From Maricaulis sp965242785 (GTDB lineage Bacteria > Pseudomonadota > Alphaproteobacteria > Caulobacterales > Maricaulaceae): 64,000 bases of DNA. Position numbers and translations under genes: made by a program. The notes below the pieces were generated by a model. That model was not told the origin of the DNA. It did not search any database and saw only the letters and a program-made list of their open reading frames with translations. Shown here in pieces: positions 52,269 to 60,721 of the stretch (position 1 is its first letter; each line of letters opens with the position of its first letter). The stretch spans positions 744,001 to 808,000 of the forward strand of contig CBDETA010000004.1 in assembly GCA_965242785.1 (NCBI GenBank). Reading direction: 5' to 3'.

Positions 52269-52547
52269 ATGCAGCGGATCGGAGCGGAAGCGGCGTTGGC
52301 CCGATTGAGCGGTTGGTCGGCGGTCGAAGGCCGGGACGCCATCCGCAAGGTCTACAAACTGGCCGATTTCAAGGCCGCCTGGGGTTTCATGAGCCAGGTG
52401 GCGCTGAAGGCCGAGCAGATGGACCATCACCCCGAATGGTTCAATGTCTACAACACGGTCGACGTGACCCTGGCGACGCATGACGCGGATGGCGTGACGG
52501 AGAAGGATGTCGAACTGGCATCCTTCATGGATGCGCTGGCGGGCTGA
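52269..52547 (+). CDS. 4a-hydroxytetrahydrobiopterin dehydratase (pterin-4-alpha-carbinolamine dehydratase)
   Basis: A 92-residue protein with the family motif KAEQMDHHPEWFNVYNTVDVTLATHD that carries the catalytic histidines. It dehydrates the 4a-carbinolamine of tetrahydropterin, for instance after phenylalanine hydroxylase, and also recycles pterin by-products. It starts 5 bp after bioB, so it is likely in the same transcript. No pterin-dependent hydroxylase gene is near. Confidence 0.93.
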   Translation: MQRIGAEAALARLSGWSAVEGRDAIRKVYKLADFKAAWGFMSQVALKAEQMDHHPEWFNVYNTVDVTLATHDADGVTEKDVELASFMDALAG

Positions 52548-52554
52548 GGCCGGC

Positions 52555-53022
52555 TCAGTCGGCGTGGATGATGATCATCCCGATCAGGATTTCCGCGCCT
52601 TCTTCACCCAGGGTGATGTCGGTGGCTTCCTGCAGCATGGCGGCGATGCGGTCGGCATCGGGAATGTCGCCGAAGCGATAGTTCATGCCGGTATAGACGC
52701 TCAGCGCCGTGACCCAGGCATTGCGCAGGCGCGGCATGTATTGTTCGGCCCGGCGCCGCAGACGCGCGTCCGGAATTTCAAGCCCGGCTTCGATCTGCAG
52801 TAGCCCCCGAGCGCGATGATTGGACTGCACCGTGGCCGTCAGCGGGTTGATCGGCACGTAGGACTGTGAATTGGTCAGGGTGCGATGGCGCCCTTCATCA
52901 CTGCTCGAGGCTTCGCCGCCGCCGCCACCACCGCCTCCTCCTCCACCAGCCAGAGCGGGGCTGGTAGCGGTCAGGGCGCCCGCCAGTGCGGTGCAGGTGA
53001 GAAGGGCGAACAGACGTGTCAT
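52555..53022 (-). CDS. secreted FliL-like protein with polyglycine run
   Basis: A 155-residue protein with a Sec signal (ending ALA) and a run of eleven glycines right after cleavage. It then shows YVPINPLTATVQSNHRARGLLQIEAGLEIPD...LRNAWVTALSVYTG, which resembles the periplasmic part of the flagellar protein FliL. There is no TM anchor beyond the signal. Homology to FliL is weak and by eye only. The run of G is coded by repeated GGN codons and might vary in length. Confidence 0.6.
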   Translation of the reverse strand: MTRLFALLTCTALAGALTATSPALAGGGGGGGGGGGEASSSDEGRHRTLTNSQSYVPINPLTATVQSNHRARGLLQIEAGLEIPDARLRRRAEQYMPRLRNAWVTALSVYTGMNYRFGDIPDADRIAAMLQEATDITLGEEGAEILIGMIIIHAD

Positions 53023-53064
53023 GACGCTGCTTCTACCCGATCCCGGTAAAGGAAGCGTTCCTGT

Positions 53065-53694
53065 TCAGGTTTTTGCGTCGGTCAGTGAGATGATGCGCAA
53101 GCCGTTCCAGGCGGCATCCAGTCGATCATGTTCCTGGCGGCTAATCGGGTTCAGGGCGCAGTAGATGTGCCGGATGCCGTTATCAGTCCGGATCGGTGTG
53201 TGCATGCTTCTCCAGCAGTACTCCGCCTGCCCCTGACGGGTGATCCAAAGCGTTTCCACGGCGTCCACCCTGCCTTCCAGGATGCCGGTTTCGGCCAGGC
53301 GTTCGATACGCTCGCTACCGCCCGGGCTGACATCCGGACGGATGGGCTGTCCCTCGGCGTCGTTCTGGAATTGTGGGTGCGCCTTGAAGCCGGCACTGAC
53401 GGCGACGTAGACCAGCCCGGATTCGCTGGCTCCCAGGACACAGGTCACGTGCGGACTGCGCCGTACCGTGGCGAGAATTCCAGCCAGAACCCCACGGCTT
53501 TGCGGTGCGTCCCTGAAAACCTTGATGCGGTCGATCAGGTCCGTATGTGGTTGGGCCTCACCGGCCTCAATGCGGGAAATGTGCGGTTGGCTGATGCCGA
53601 GCAGGTCAGCCATCCCGCTTTGCGTCAGTCCGGCTCTGGCGCGCATGGCGCGGAGTTCTTCAGCCCAGTTCACCCGACCCCCTCGGATGGCCAT
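53065..53694 (-). CDS. XRE-family HTH regulator with C-terminal PAS-like domain
   Basis: A 209-residue protein with an N-terminal HTH (GLTQSGMADLLGISQPHISRIEAG, about 20-45) and a PAS-like sensory half (about 75-195, with VTCVLGASESGLVYVAVSAGF and QAEYCWRSMHTPIRTDNGIRHIYCAL). Such fusions sense small molecules or redox. It is divergent from the single-domain receiver at 53808, so they may share a promoter region. A GTG a few codons in may be the true start. Confidence 0.75.
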   Translation of the reverse strand: MAIRGGRVNWAEELRAMRARAGLTQSGMADLLGISQPHISRIEAGEAQPHTDLIDRIKVFRDAPQSRGVLAGILATVRRSPHVTCVLGASESGLVYVAVSAGFKAHPQFQNDAEGQPIRPDVSPGGSERIERLAETGILEGRVDAVETLWITRQGQAEYCWRSMHTPIRTDNGIRHIYCALNPISRQEHDRLDAAWNGLRIISLTDAKT

Positions 53695-53807
53695 TCATCA
53701 GCATCGTGTGCTGTGATTCGTTGGTTCCAAATTAAAACCGTTCTGGATTCGTGGCGAGTGGCATGGCACACTGGTTATGCAGCCAAAAAGCAATCAGAGA
53801 TTGTTTC

Positions 53808-54221
53808 ATGAAGCGTGTCCTTCTGGTCGAGGATGATGATGCCGATGCCGGCCTGGTCGATGAGGCTGTCCGGCGGTATGGCATGGCCTTGCGCCTTGAA
53901 CGCGTTGCGTCCGCCGAGACGGCCTGGGACTTCCTGCGCCGGCGGGCTCTCAACCGGTGTGACGGGCTGCCTGTCTGCATTCTTTTGGACATGGTGACGC
54001 CGGGCCAGGATGGCGTCTGGCTGTTGGAACAGATGTCGCATCGGGCGGCGCTGCGGGATATTCCGGTCCTGGTTCTGTCCCAGCGCGCTGATGCTGTGGA
54101 ACAGGCCCGCCGCTTTTCCAATGTCGTGGGTGCTACCGCGAAGCCGGCCCTGGAGGCCGACCGCCGGCGGTTAGTCGAGACCCTTCTTCGGCTGGCCGGG
54201 GGTATGGCGGTTTCGGCCTGA
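53808..54221 (+). CDS. single-domain response regulator
   Basis: A 137-residue CheY-like receiver without an output domain. It shows the acidic pocket Glu8-Asp9-Asp10, phosphorylation site Asp61 in LLDMVTP, a Ser91 switch in VLVLSQ, and Lys112-Pro in ATAKPAL. The cognate histidine kinase is not in the window. Two such receivers occur here (see 61679). Divergent from the XRE-PAS gene. Confidence 0.88.
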   Translation: MKRVLLVEDDDADAGLVDEAVRRYGMALRLERVASAETAWDFLRRRALNRCDGLPVCILLDMVTPGQDGVWLLEQMSHRAALRDIPVLVLSQRADAVEQARRFSNVVGATAKPALEADRRRLVETLLRLAGGMAVSA

Positions 54222-54306
54222 ATAAAATTTGATTCCCAGAAAATCATGTACTTGCGAGCCTGTTCGGACGGTGCATCCGGACTCCGCTTGACTCTTTCGG
54301 GTCGTG

Positions 54307-54321
54307 GAACAAAAACAGAAC
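54307..54321 (+). promoter_or_regulatory. LexA (SOS) box before imuA
   Basis: GAAC (54307-54310), seven bases, then GAAC (54318-54321) is the exact alphaproteobacterial LexA motif. It ends one base before the imuA ATG and lies 13 bp downstream of a TTGACT hexamer (54288-54293). LexA bound here would block the mutasome operon. Confidence 0.88.
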
Positions 54322-54322
54322 T

Positions 54323-55051
54323 ATGTTCCGCAAACCCGAACTTCAGGCAGTCCCCGAGGCCGCCCCTCCGCCTTTCCCGTTCGGGCTGGGGCAGTCCGGC
54401 CTGCATGAGCTGGTCGAGGCGGGGTTCGGGGATTTCCCGGCCCTGACAGGTCTGGCGCTGGCAGCGGTGCGCGATGCGGCTCGTTCGGGTGTAGGCCTGT
54501 GGGTACGTCAGCGGACGCTGGGGTATGAGCACGGGCGGATTTCCGGACGGGGTCTGGCTTCGGCCGGCCTGGACCCGGGGCGTGTGCTGCTGGTCGATGC
54601 GCGCGACCGGATGGACGTGCTGCGGGCGGTCGAGGAGGGCGCGCGCGACAAGGCGCTGGCCGCCGTGGTGGCCGAGCTGGATGACATGGATTTCACCGCG
54701 GCACGGCGTCTGGTCCTGGCCAGTCAGGAGAGCGGCGTGCCCCTGGTTCTGATGTTTCCTCACACGCGGTCGGGGGCGACGGCCGCACATGGGCGCTGGC
54801 GGGTTTCGGCCCGACCTTCCGTGCCCGATGCTTTTGATCTGCGCGCTCCGGGGCGACCGGCCTGGCGTGCAGTACTGGAGAAATCCCGCCTGCGGCCGGG
54901 CGAGGCGGGACGGGTTTTCGATCTGGAGCTTCACGATGAGACGCCATGTCTGCGTCTGGTTTCCGGACTGGTCGTTGGAACGCCTCAACCGCAGCCGCGC
55001 CGGCTCGGCTCGGCCTTTGCCGGTGCGGCCGGCTGGCGATGCACAGGATAA
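54323..55051 (+). CDS. imuA: ImuA, RecA-like mutagenesis protein
   Basis: A 242-residue RecA/SulA-like protein required, with ImuB and DnaE2, for translesion mutagenesis. Its middle carries the RecA-fold core (VGLWVRQRTLG..., RVLLVDARDRMDVLRAVEEG, ALAAVVAELDDMDFTAARRLVLASQESGVPLVLM). No canonical Walker A is visible. It overlaps imuB by 116 bp, and the last 38 codons are read in another frame of imuB. The ATG abuts the LexA box, so a later start cannot be excluded. Confidence 0.85.
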   Translation: MFRKPELQAVPEAAPPPFPFGLGQSGLHELVEAGFGDFPALTGLALAAVRDAARSGVGLWVRQRTLGYEHGRISGRGLASAGLDPGRVLLVDARDRMDVLRAVEEGARDKALAAVVAELDDMDFTAARRLVLASQESGVPLVLMFPHTRSGATAAHGRWRVSARPSVPDAFDLRAPGRPAWRAVLEKSRLRPGEAGRVFDLELHDETPCLRLVSGLVVGTPQPQPRRLGSAFAGAAGWRCTG

Positions 55052-56525
55052 GTCCGCGCCGCCCTTCGCCCTGACCGAAAGCGGCCAGACCGGGCTGCGC
55101 GTCATTGCCGCCAACGCAGCCGCGCGGGCGCAGGGCGTCGAGCCGGGGCTGCGCTTTGCCGACGCCCGGGCCCGAGTGCCGGACCTGCAGGCGGAACCGG
55201 TTGACCGGTCTGCCGATGCGCGGGCACTGCAGGCGCTGGCCCTGTGGATGGAGCGCTGGTCGCCCAGCCTGGCGCTGTGCGGGGAGGGCAGTGTTCTGGT
55301 CGATGTGACCGGCGCGGCCCACCTGTTTGGCGGCGAAGGCGCCATGTTGGCGGATATCGCGCAGAGCTTGGCGTCTGGCGGGCTGACGACTCGGCTGGGT
55401 CTGGCCCCGACGCCCGGTGCGGCCTGGGCCTTGGCGCATGAAGGGGCGGACCGGACTTGTCTGGACGAAAGCGGCCTGCGGGACGGGCTGGCGGGGCTGG
55501 CCATGGCCGGCCTGCGGCTGAGCGAAGAGACCCTGACGCTGCTGCGCCGCTTCGGTCTGACCCGGATCGGCCAGCTCTACGACATCGACCGCAAGGCGCT
55601 GGCCCGTCGCTTCAATTCCCGGCAGGTGGCCGAGGCGGTCCTGGTGCGGCTGGACCAGGCGCTGGGCTGGCGGCCGGAGCCGCTGGACCCGATCCGGCCG
55701 GTGCCGGACCATGCTGTGCGGCTGCCCTGCCTGGAGCCCTTGCTGCATCTGGATGGCGTCCGGGCCGGTCTGGAGCGCCTGGCGCCGGCCCTGTGCGAGC
55801 GTCTGGACCAGCATGGTGAGGGGGCCCGGGCCTTCCGGCTGGCGGCCTTCCGTGTGGATCAGAGTGTGGTCCAGCTCAATGTGGCCGCGGCCCAGCCCGT
55901 ACGCGACCCGGCCCATGTGCTGCGCCTGTTTCGTGACCGTCTGGACCGGATCGATCCCGGCTTTGGCATCGAACTGCTGGAACTGGAAGCGGCCCGAACC
56001 GGTCCGGTCACGGCCATGGCGCGCGGTTTTGGTGCGGATTTTGAGGGCGATGCGCCGGACCTGACGGCCATCTCGGTGCTGGCCGATCGCATTACCGCCC
56101 GGCTGGGCGACCGGGTGGTGCGCATCCTCAAGCCGGTTTCCAGCCATCTGCCTGAACGGGCCGAGACGCTGTGCGTCTATGATGGCGAGCTGCCGGACTG
56201 GCATGGCGCAGCTCCGCCCGGCCAGGCGCCTCGTCCGATCCGCCTGTTTGACCGGCCGGAAGACCTCGAGGTGATTGCCGAAATCCCCGATGGCCCGCCC
56301 ATGCGCTTTGTCTGGCGCCGGATCGTCCACCGGGTGCGACGGGCCGACGGGCCGGAACGGATCGCGCCGGAATGGTGGCGTCCGCCACCGCGGCCTGCCC
56401 GGGCGCGGGACTATTACCGGGTCGAGGACATGGAGGGCCGCCGCTACTGGATCTTCCGCGAAGGTCTTTATGGTGATGGCCGGGGCGGCCCGCCCGCCTG
56501 GTATGTGCACGGGCTGTTCGCATGA
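54936..56525 (+). CDS. imuB: ImuB, Y-family polymerase-like mutagenesis protein
   Basis: A 529-residue inactive Y-family polymerase relative that bridges the sliding clamp, DnaE2 and ImuA. It keeps the Y-family fold (VCVWFPDWSLERLN, GLRFADARARVPDL, VLVDVTGAAHLFGG) but lacks the pair of carboxylates in the usual palm motifs. The C-terminal third (WRRIVHRVRRADGPERIAPEWW...DYYRVEDMEGRRYWIFREG) is the family tail. The last four bases overlap the dnaE2 start. Confidence 0.9.
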   Translation: MRRHVCVWFPDWSLERLNRSRAGSARPLPVRPAGDAQDKSAPPFALTESGQTGLRVIAANAAARAQGVEPGLRFADARARVPDLQAEPVDRSADARALQALALWMERWSPSLALCGEGSVLVDVTGAAHLFGGEGAMLADIAQSLASGGLTTRLGLAPTPGAAWALAHEGADRTCLDESGLRDGLAGLAMAGLRLSEETLTLLRRFGLTRIGQLYDIDRKALARRFNSRQVAEAVLVRLDQALGWRPEPLDPIRPVPDHAVRLPCLEPLLHLDGVRAGLERLAPALCERLDQHGEGARAFRLAAFRVDQSVVQLNVAAAQPVRDPAHVLRLFRDRLDRIDPGFGIELLELEAARTGPVTAMARGFGADFEGDAPDLTAISVLADRITARLGDRVVRILKPVSSHLPERAETLCVYDGELPDWHGAAPPGQAPRPIRLFDRPEDLEVIAEIPDGPPMRFVWRRIVHRVRRADGPERIAPEWWRPPPRPARARDYYRVEDMEGRRYWIFREGLYGDGRGGPPAWYVHGLFA

Positions 56526-59500
56526 GCCTGCCATCCGCCTATGCCGAACTGGTCGCGCTGAGTAATTTCTCCTTCCTGCGTGGGGCCTCCCACGCCGAGG
56601 AAATGGTTCTGGCGGCAAAGGAGCTGGGCCTTCATGCGTTAGGGATTTGCGACATCAACACGCTGGCCGGTGTGGTGCGGGCGCATCTGGCGGCGCGCGA
56701 GCACGGGCTGAAACTTCTGGTCGGCGCCCGTCTGTGCCCCACCGACGGGCCGGACCTGGTCTGCTATCCCACTGACCGGGCGGCCTATGGCCGCCTCTCC
56801 ACCCTCCTGTCCAAAGGTAAGATGGGCGATGTGCCCAAGGGCGAGTGCCACATCACCCTGGCCGACATTCTCGATCACGCCGAGGGGCAGATCTTCATCG
56901 TCATCCCGCCAGCCGAAGCTGATCCGGACTTCGAACCGCTTCTCCTGCGTCTGCGGGCGCATTGGGAAGACCGACTCTATTTGGCGGTCATTCATCGCAT
57001 GAGCGGGAATGACCGGTCGCGCCTGGGGGCTCTGGCCGCCCTGTCGGAGCGGACCGGCGTGCCGCTGGTGGCGGCCCAGGATGCGCTCTATCACACGCCG
57101 GCCCGGCGCCCTTTGCAGGACGTGCTGACCTGTATCCGCGAGGGCTGCAATGTGGACAACGCCGGCTTTCGGCTGGACGCCAATGCCGAACGCCACCTCA
57201 AGCCACCGGCTGAGATGGCGCGCCTGTTCAAGGGCCATGAAGCTGCGCTCGCCCGCACGCGAGAGGTCGTGTCGCGCTGTCACTTCTCCCTGGACGAGCT
57301 CTCCTATGTCTATCCCGACGAGCCGGTTCCGCCGGGCCGGACGCCGCAGCAGCATCTGGTCGAGCTGAGCTGGGCCGGGGCCCGGCGGCGCTATCCCGAC
57401 GGTATCCCGCCCCGGGTCGCGCAGATGATCCGTACCGAACTCGCCCTGATCGAGGAGCTGGATTATCCGGCCTACTTTCTCACGGTTAACGACATCGTCG
57501 CCTGGGCCCGACACCAGGGCATTCTGTGCCAGGGGCGCGGTTCGGCGGCGAATTCGGCCGTCTGTTACTGCCTCGGCATCACCAGTGTCGACCCGGCTTC
57601 CTCCTCGCTGCTCTTTGCCCGCTTCCTCTCCAGGGAACGGCGCGAACCGCCCGATATCGATGTTGATTTCGAGCATGAGCGGCGCGAGGAGGTGATCCAG
57701 TATGTCTACCGCCGCTATGGCCGTCATCGCGCTGCGCTGACCGCGACGGTGATCTCCTACCGCCCCCGCTCGGCGGTGCGCGAGGTGTGCAAGGCGCTGG
57801 GCCTGTCCGAGGATATTTCAACCGCCATGGCCGGCACGGTCTGGGGCAGCTGGGGGCGCAAGGTCAGCAGCGAGCATATCCGCGAGGCCGGGCTGGACCC
57901 GGACAAGCCGGTGATCCGCCAGGCGATCCGGCTGGCCAGCGAGCTGATCGGTTTTCCGCGTCACCTGTCCCAGCATGTCGGCGGTTTCGTGCTGACCCAG
58001 GGCCCGCTGATCGAGACCGTGCCCATCGGTAATGCGGCGATGGACGACCGCACCTTCATCGAATGGGACAAGGACGATATCGACGCGCTGGGGATCATGA
58101 AGGTGGATGTGCTGGCGCTGGGCATGCTCAGCTGCATCCGCAAGGCCTTCGACATGCTGGCGCTCTACAAGGGCGAGCGCTGGGGTCTCGCTTCCATCCC
58201 GCAGGGCGACCCGGCAGTCTATGACATGCTGTGCAAGGCCGACAGCGTCGGGGTCTTCCAGGTGGAAAGCCGGGCCCAGATGACGATGCTGCCGCGGCTG
58301 CGGCCGCGCAATTTCTACGATCTGGTCATCGAGGTGGCGATCGTCCGGCCTGGCCCGATCCAGGGCGACATGGTCCATCCCTATCTGCGTCGCCGGAAGG
58401 GGCTGGAACCGGTCCGCTTTCCCAGTCCGCATCCCGATCATGGTCCGCCGGACGAGCTGGCGAAAATCCTCGGGCGGACGCTGGGCGTGCCCCTGTTCCA
58501 GGAACAGGCCATGCAGATCGCCATTGATGCCGCCAAGTTCACGCCGGACGAGGCCAATGGCCTGCGCCGGGCCATGGCGACCTTCCGCAAGATGGGCACG
58601 ATTGCCAATTACGAGGCCAAGATGGTCGGCGGCATGGTGATGCGCGGCTATGAACCGGACTTCGCGGCGGCCTGTTTCAACCAGATCAAGGGTTTTGGTG
58701 AATACGGTTTCCCGGAAAGCCACGCTGCCAGTTTTGCGCTTCTGGTCTACATCTCCTCCTGGCTGAAATGCCATCACCCGGATGTCTTTGCCGCCGCCAT
58801 CCTCAATTCCCAGCCCATGGGTTTCTATGCTCCCGCCCAGCTGGTCCGGGATGCGCGCGAACACGGTGTCGAGGTGCGCGAGGTCGATGTGAACAGTTCC
58901 GACTGGGATTGCACGCTGGAGCCGCGCGAAGACGGGGACTTCGCCGTGCGTCTGGGCTTTCGCATGATCGACGGACTGCGCCAGGACGAGGCGGAGGTGC
59001 TGATGCAGAAGCGTGGCGCGGGATATGACGACCCCGGCGCCCTGCGTCGCCGTACCGGGCTGGGTCGGGGGATGATGGAAAAGCTCGCCGCCGCTGACGC
59101 CTTCCGCTCCATGGGGCTGGACCGGCGGGCGGCCCTCTGGGCGGTCCGTGGAGGTGCGCGCGACAAGGGCCTGCCCCTGTTCGACAGCGCCGATGTCAAC
59201 GCCTTCGGCCATGAGGCCGAGGCCGGGCTGCCGGCCATGCCCCTGTCGGAACATGTGCTGCAGGACTACCAGACCACGGGCCTGTCCCTGAAATCCCACC
59301 CGATGGCTTTCCTGCGCGAACCCTATGCCCGTCTGGGTCTGGTGACGACGCGCGAGGCCAATGCGCGCGGCAATGGCCGCTGGGTGAAAACGGGTGGCGT
59401 CGTGCTGGTACGCCAGCGTCCGGGTACCGCCAGTGGCGTCGTCTTCATCACCCTGGAGGATGAGACCGGGATCGCCAATCTGGTGATCTGGCCGCGAGTC

Positions 59501-59773
59501 TTCGATCGCTTCCGCCCGGTGGTGATGGGGGCCCGTCTGGTCGCCGTGACCGGTCGGGTGCAGGAGGCCGACGGGGTGGTTCACATCGTCTGCGACAGTC
59601 TCATCGACAAGACCGATGACCTCTCCCTGCTGTCAGAGGATGCCCAGCGCGACATGCTGGAAGGTGCCGTCGCTCGCGCTGACGAAGCCAAACGCCCGGT
59701 TCCGAGAGATCCGCGCGGCCGGGCGCATCCTCGGAATGTGCGCGTGATTCCGAAGAGCCGGGATTTTCATTGA
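56522..59773 (+). CDS. dnaE2: error-prone DNA polymerase DnaE2
   Basis: A 1083-residue C-family polymerase for translesion synthesis. The PHP domain is N-terminal (LSNFSFLRGASHAEEMV, LGICDINTLAG). The polymerase core follows with GRGSAANSAVCYCLGIT and the catalytic PDIDVDFEHERREEV. VGVFQVESRAQMTML and an OB-fold at about 980-1050 come next. The length fits DnaE2, shorter than DnaE1. It is coupled to imuB (4-bp overlap) and is part of the LexA-controlled cassette. Confidence 0.96.
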   Translation: MSLPSAYAELVALSNFSFLRGASHAEEMVLAAKELGLHALGICDINTLAGVVRAHLAAREHGLKLLVGARLCPTDGPDLVCYPTDRAAYGRLSTLLSKGKMGDVPKGECHITLADILDHAEGQIFIVIPPAEADPDFEPLLLRLRAHWEDRLYLAVIHRMSGNDRSRLGALAALSERTGVPLVAAQDALYHTPARRPLQDVLTCIREGCNVDNAGFRLDANAERHLKPPAEMARLFKGHEAALARTREVVSRCHFSLDELSYVYPDEPVPPGRTPQQHLVELSWAGARRRYPDGIPPRVAQMIRTELALIEELDYPAYFLTVNDIVAWARHQGILCQGRGSAANSAVCYCLGITSVDPASSSLLFARFLSRERREPPDIDVDFEHERREEVIQYVYRRYGRHRAALTATVISYRPRSAVREVCKALGLSEDISTAMAGTVWGSWGRKVSSEHIREAGLDPDKPVIRQAIRLASELIGFPRHLSQHVGGFVLTQGPLIETVPIGNAAMDDRTFIEWDKDDIDALGIMKVDVLALGMLSCIRKAFDMLALYKGERWGLASIPQGDPAVYDMLCKADSVGVFQVESRAQMTMLPRLRPRNFYDLVIEVAIVRPGPIQGDMVHPYLRRRKGLEPVRFPSPHPDHGPPDELAKILGRTLGVPLFQEQAMQIAIDAAKFTPDEANGLRRAMATFRKMGTIANYEAKMVGGMVMRGYEPDFAAACFNQIKGFGEYGFPESHAASFALLVYISSWLKCHHPDVFAAAILNSQPMGFYAPAQLVRDAREHGVEVREVDVNSSDWDCTLEPREDGDFAVRLGFRMIDGLRQDEAEVLMQKRGAGYDDPGALRRRTGLGRGMMEKLAAADAFRSMGLDRRAALWAVRGGARDKGLPLFDSADVNAFGHEAEAGLPAMPLSEHVLQDYQTTGLSLKSHPMAFLREPYARLGLVTTREANARGNGRWVKTGGVVLVRQRPGTASGVVFITLEDETGIANLVIWPRVFDRFRPVVMGARLVAVTGRVQEADGVVHIVCDSLIDKTDDLSLLSEDAQRDMLEGAVARADEAKRPVPRDPRGRAHPRNVRVIPKSRDFH

Positions 59774-59912
59774 ATGAAATGCCCGGCAGGGCAAAGGGAG
59801 CCGGATGAACCAAGTTCGAACCCATCGGGTTCGCAAGCGCGACCGCGCGTCGGCCGGTCAGGCCGCCCCATCGGAAGCGTGAGCGCAGCGAACTGCTGTG
59901 AGATCGAGAAAA

Positions 59913-59988
<76 letters not shown>

Positions 59989-60101
59989 GTCACCATGAGG
60001 ACGCGGAGATACGAGTGTCTCGCTGCACAGTCAAGCATGCGCTTCTGGACGATGCGGGGCTTGGCAGGCTAGAAGCGAGGACACGACACAAGGAGTTGAA
60101 G

Positions 60102-60398
60102 ATGGGCCTGGATATCTGCTGGCTGATTTCGCAAATCGTGAACCTGATCCAGATCGTGGTCCTGGTCTGGGTGGTCCTCAGCTGGTTGGTCATGTTCAAC
60201 GTGATCAATGCCCACAACCAGTTCGTCTCGACCGTGTTGCGCATCACCGACGGGCTGGTGCGGCCGATGCTGGCACCGATCCAGCGCGTCCTGCCAACCC
60301 TGGGCGGGCTTGACCTGTCGCCGATCGTGCTGCTGATCGGCCTGGAGTTCCTGCGTCGCATCCTGTGCCGCATCCTGATCTCGACGATGGGTGTCTGA
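60102..60398 (+). CDS. YggT family membrane protein
   Basis: A 98-residue protein with two hydrophobic segments (about 8-28 and 68-90) and the family loop VLRITDGLVRPMLAPIQRVLPTLGGLDLSPIVLLI. An AAGGAG site precedes the chosen ATG. YggT proteins occur with YggU and genes for amino acid or cell-division functions; in some bacteria they affect osmotic resistance and septation. It overlaps the DUF167 gene and stands upstream of folD. Confidence 0.88.
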   Translation: MGLDICWLISQIVNLIQIVVLVWVVLSWLVMFNVINAHNQFVSTVLRITDGLVRPMLAPIQRVLPTLGGLDLSPIVLLIGLEFLRRILCRILISTMGV

Positions 60399-60721
60399 TC
60401 CCGATCTTCGACCGGGACAGCCGGGGCCTCAGACTTCACATCCGTCTCACGCCCAACGCGGCCAAGGACGCGCTGGAAGCCTGGCGCGCGGCGTCCGACG
60501 GCAGCGTGCACCTGGCCGCCCGTGTCCGCGCTGTTCCTGAAAAGGGGCGGGCCAATGCGGCGCTGGTTGCGCTGCTGGCCAAGCAGCTGGCTATTCCCAA
60601 ACGCGATGTGGATGTGATACGCGGCGCGACATCCCGTCTGAAAACCGTGCGCATCACTGCCGAGGGGGCTGCCCTCCAGTCTGTGGCGGAGCTGTTGGAG
60701 GCCCTACCGGATGAGCGCTGA
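60365..60721 (+). CDS. DUF167 (YggU) family protein
   Basis: A 118-residue protein. The family core LRLHIRLTPNAAKDAL...AARVRAVPEKGRANAALVALLAKQL and VDVIRGATSRLKTVRI is intact. Function not established. Only a GTG start (60365), inside yggT, is available upstream of the core, giving a 34-bp overlap; the first dozen residues are not conserved. It overlaps the folD start by 11 bp. Confidence 0.85.
   Translation: MPHPDLDDGCLIPIFDRDSRGLRLHIRLTPNAAKDALEAWRAASDGSVHLAARVRAVPEKGRANAALVALLAKQLAIPKRDVDVIRGATSRLKTVRITAEGAALQSVAELLEALPDER

Noticed and set aside
54693..56618. 641-codon minus-strand frame opposite imuB
   Set aside because: Antisense to imuA/imuB; low-complexity translation.
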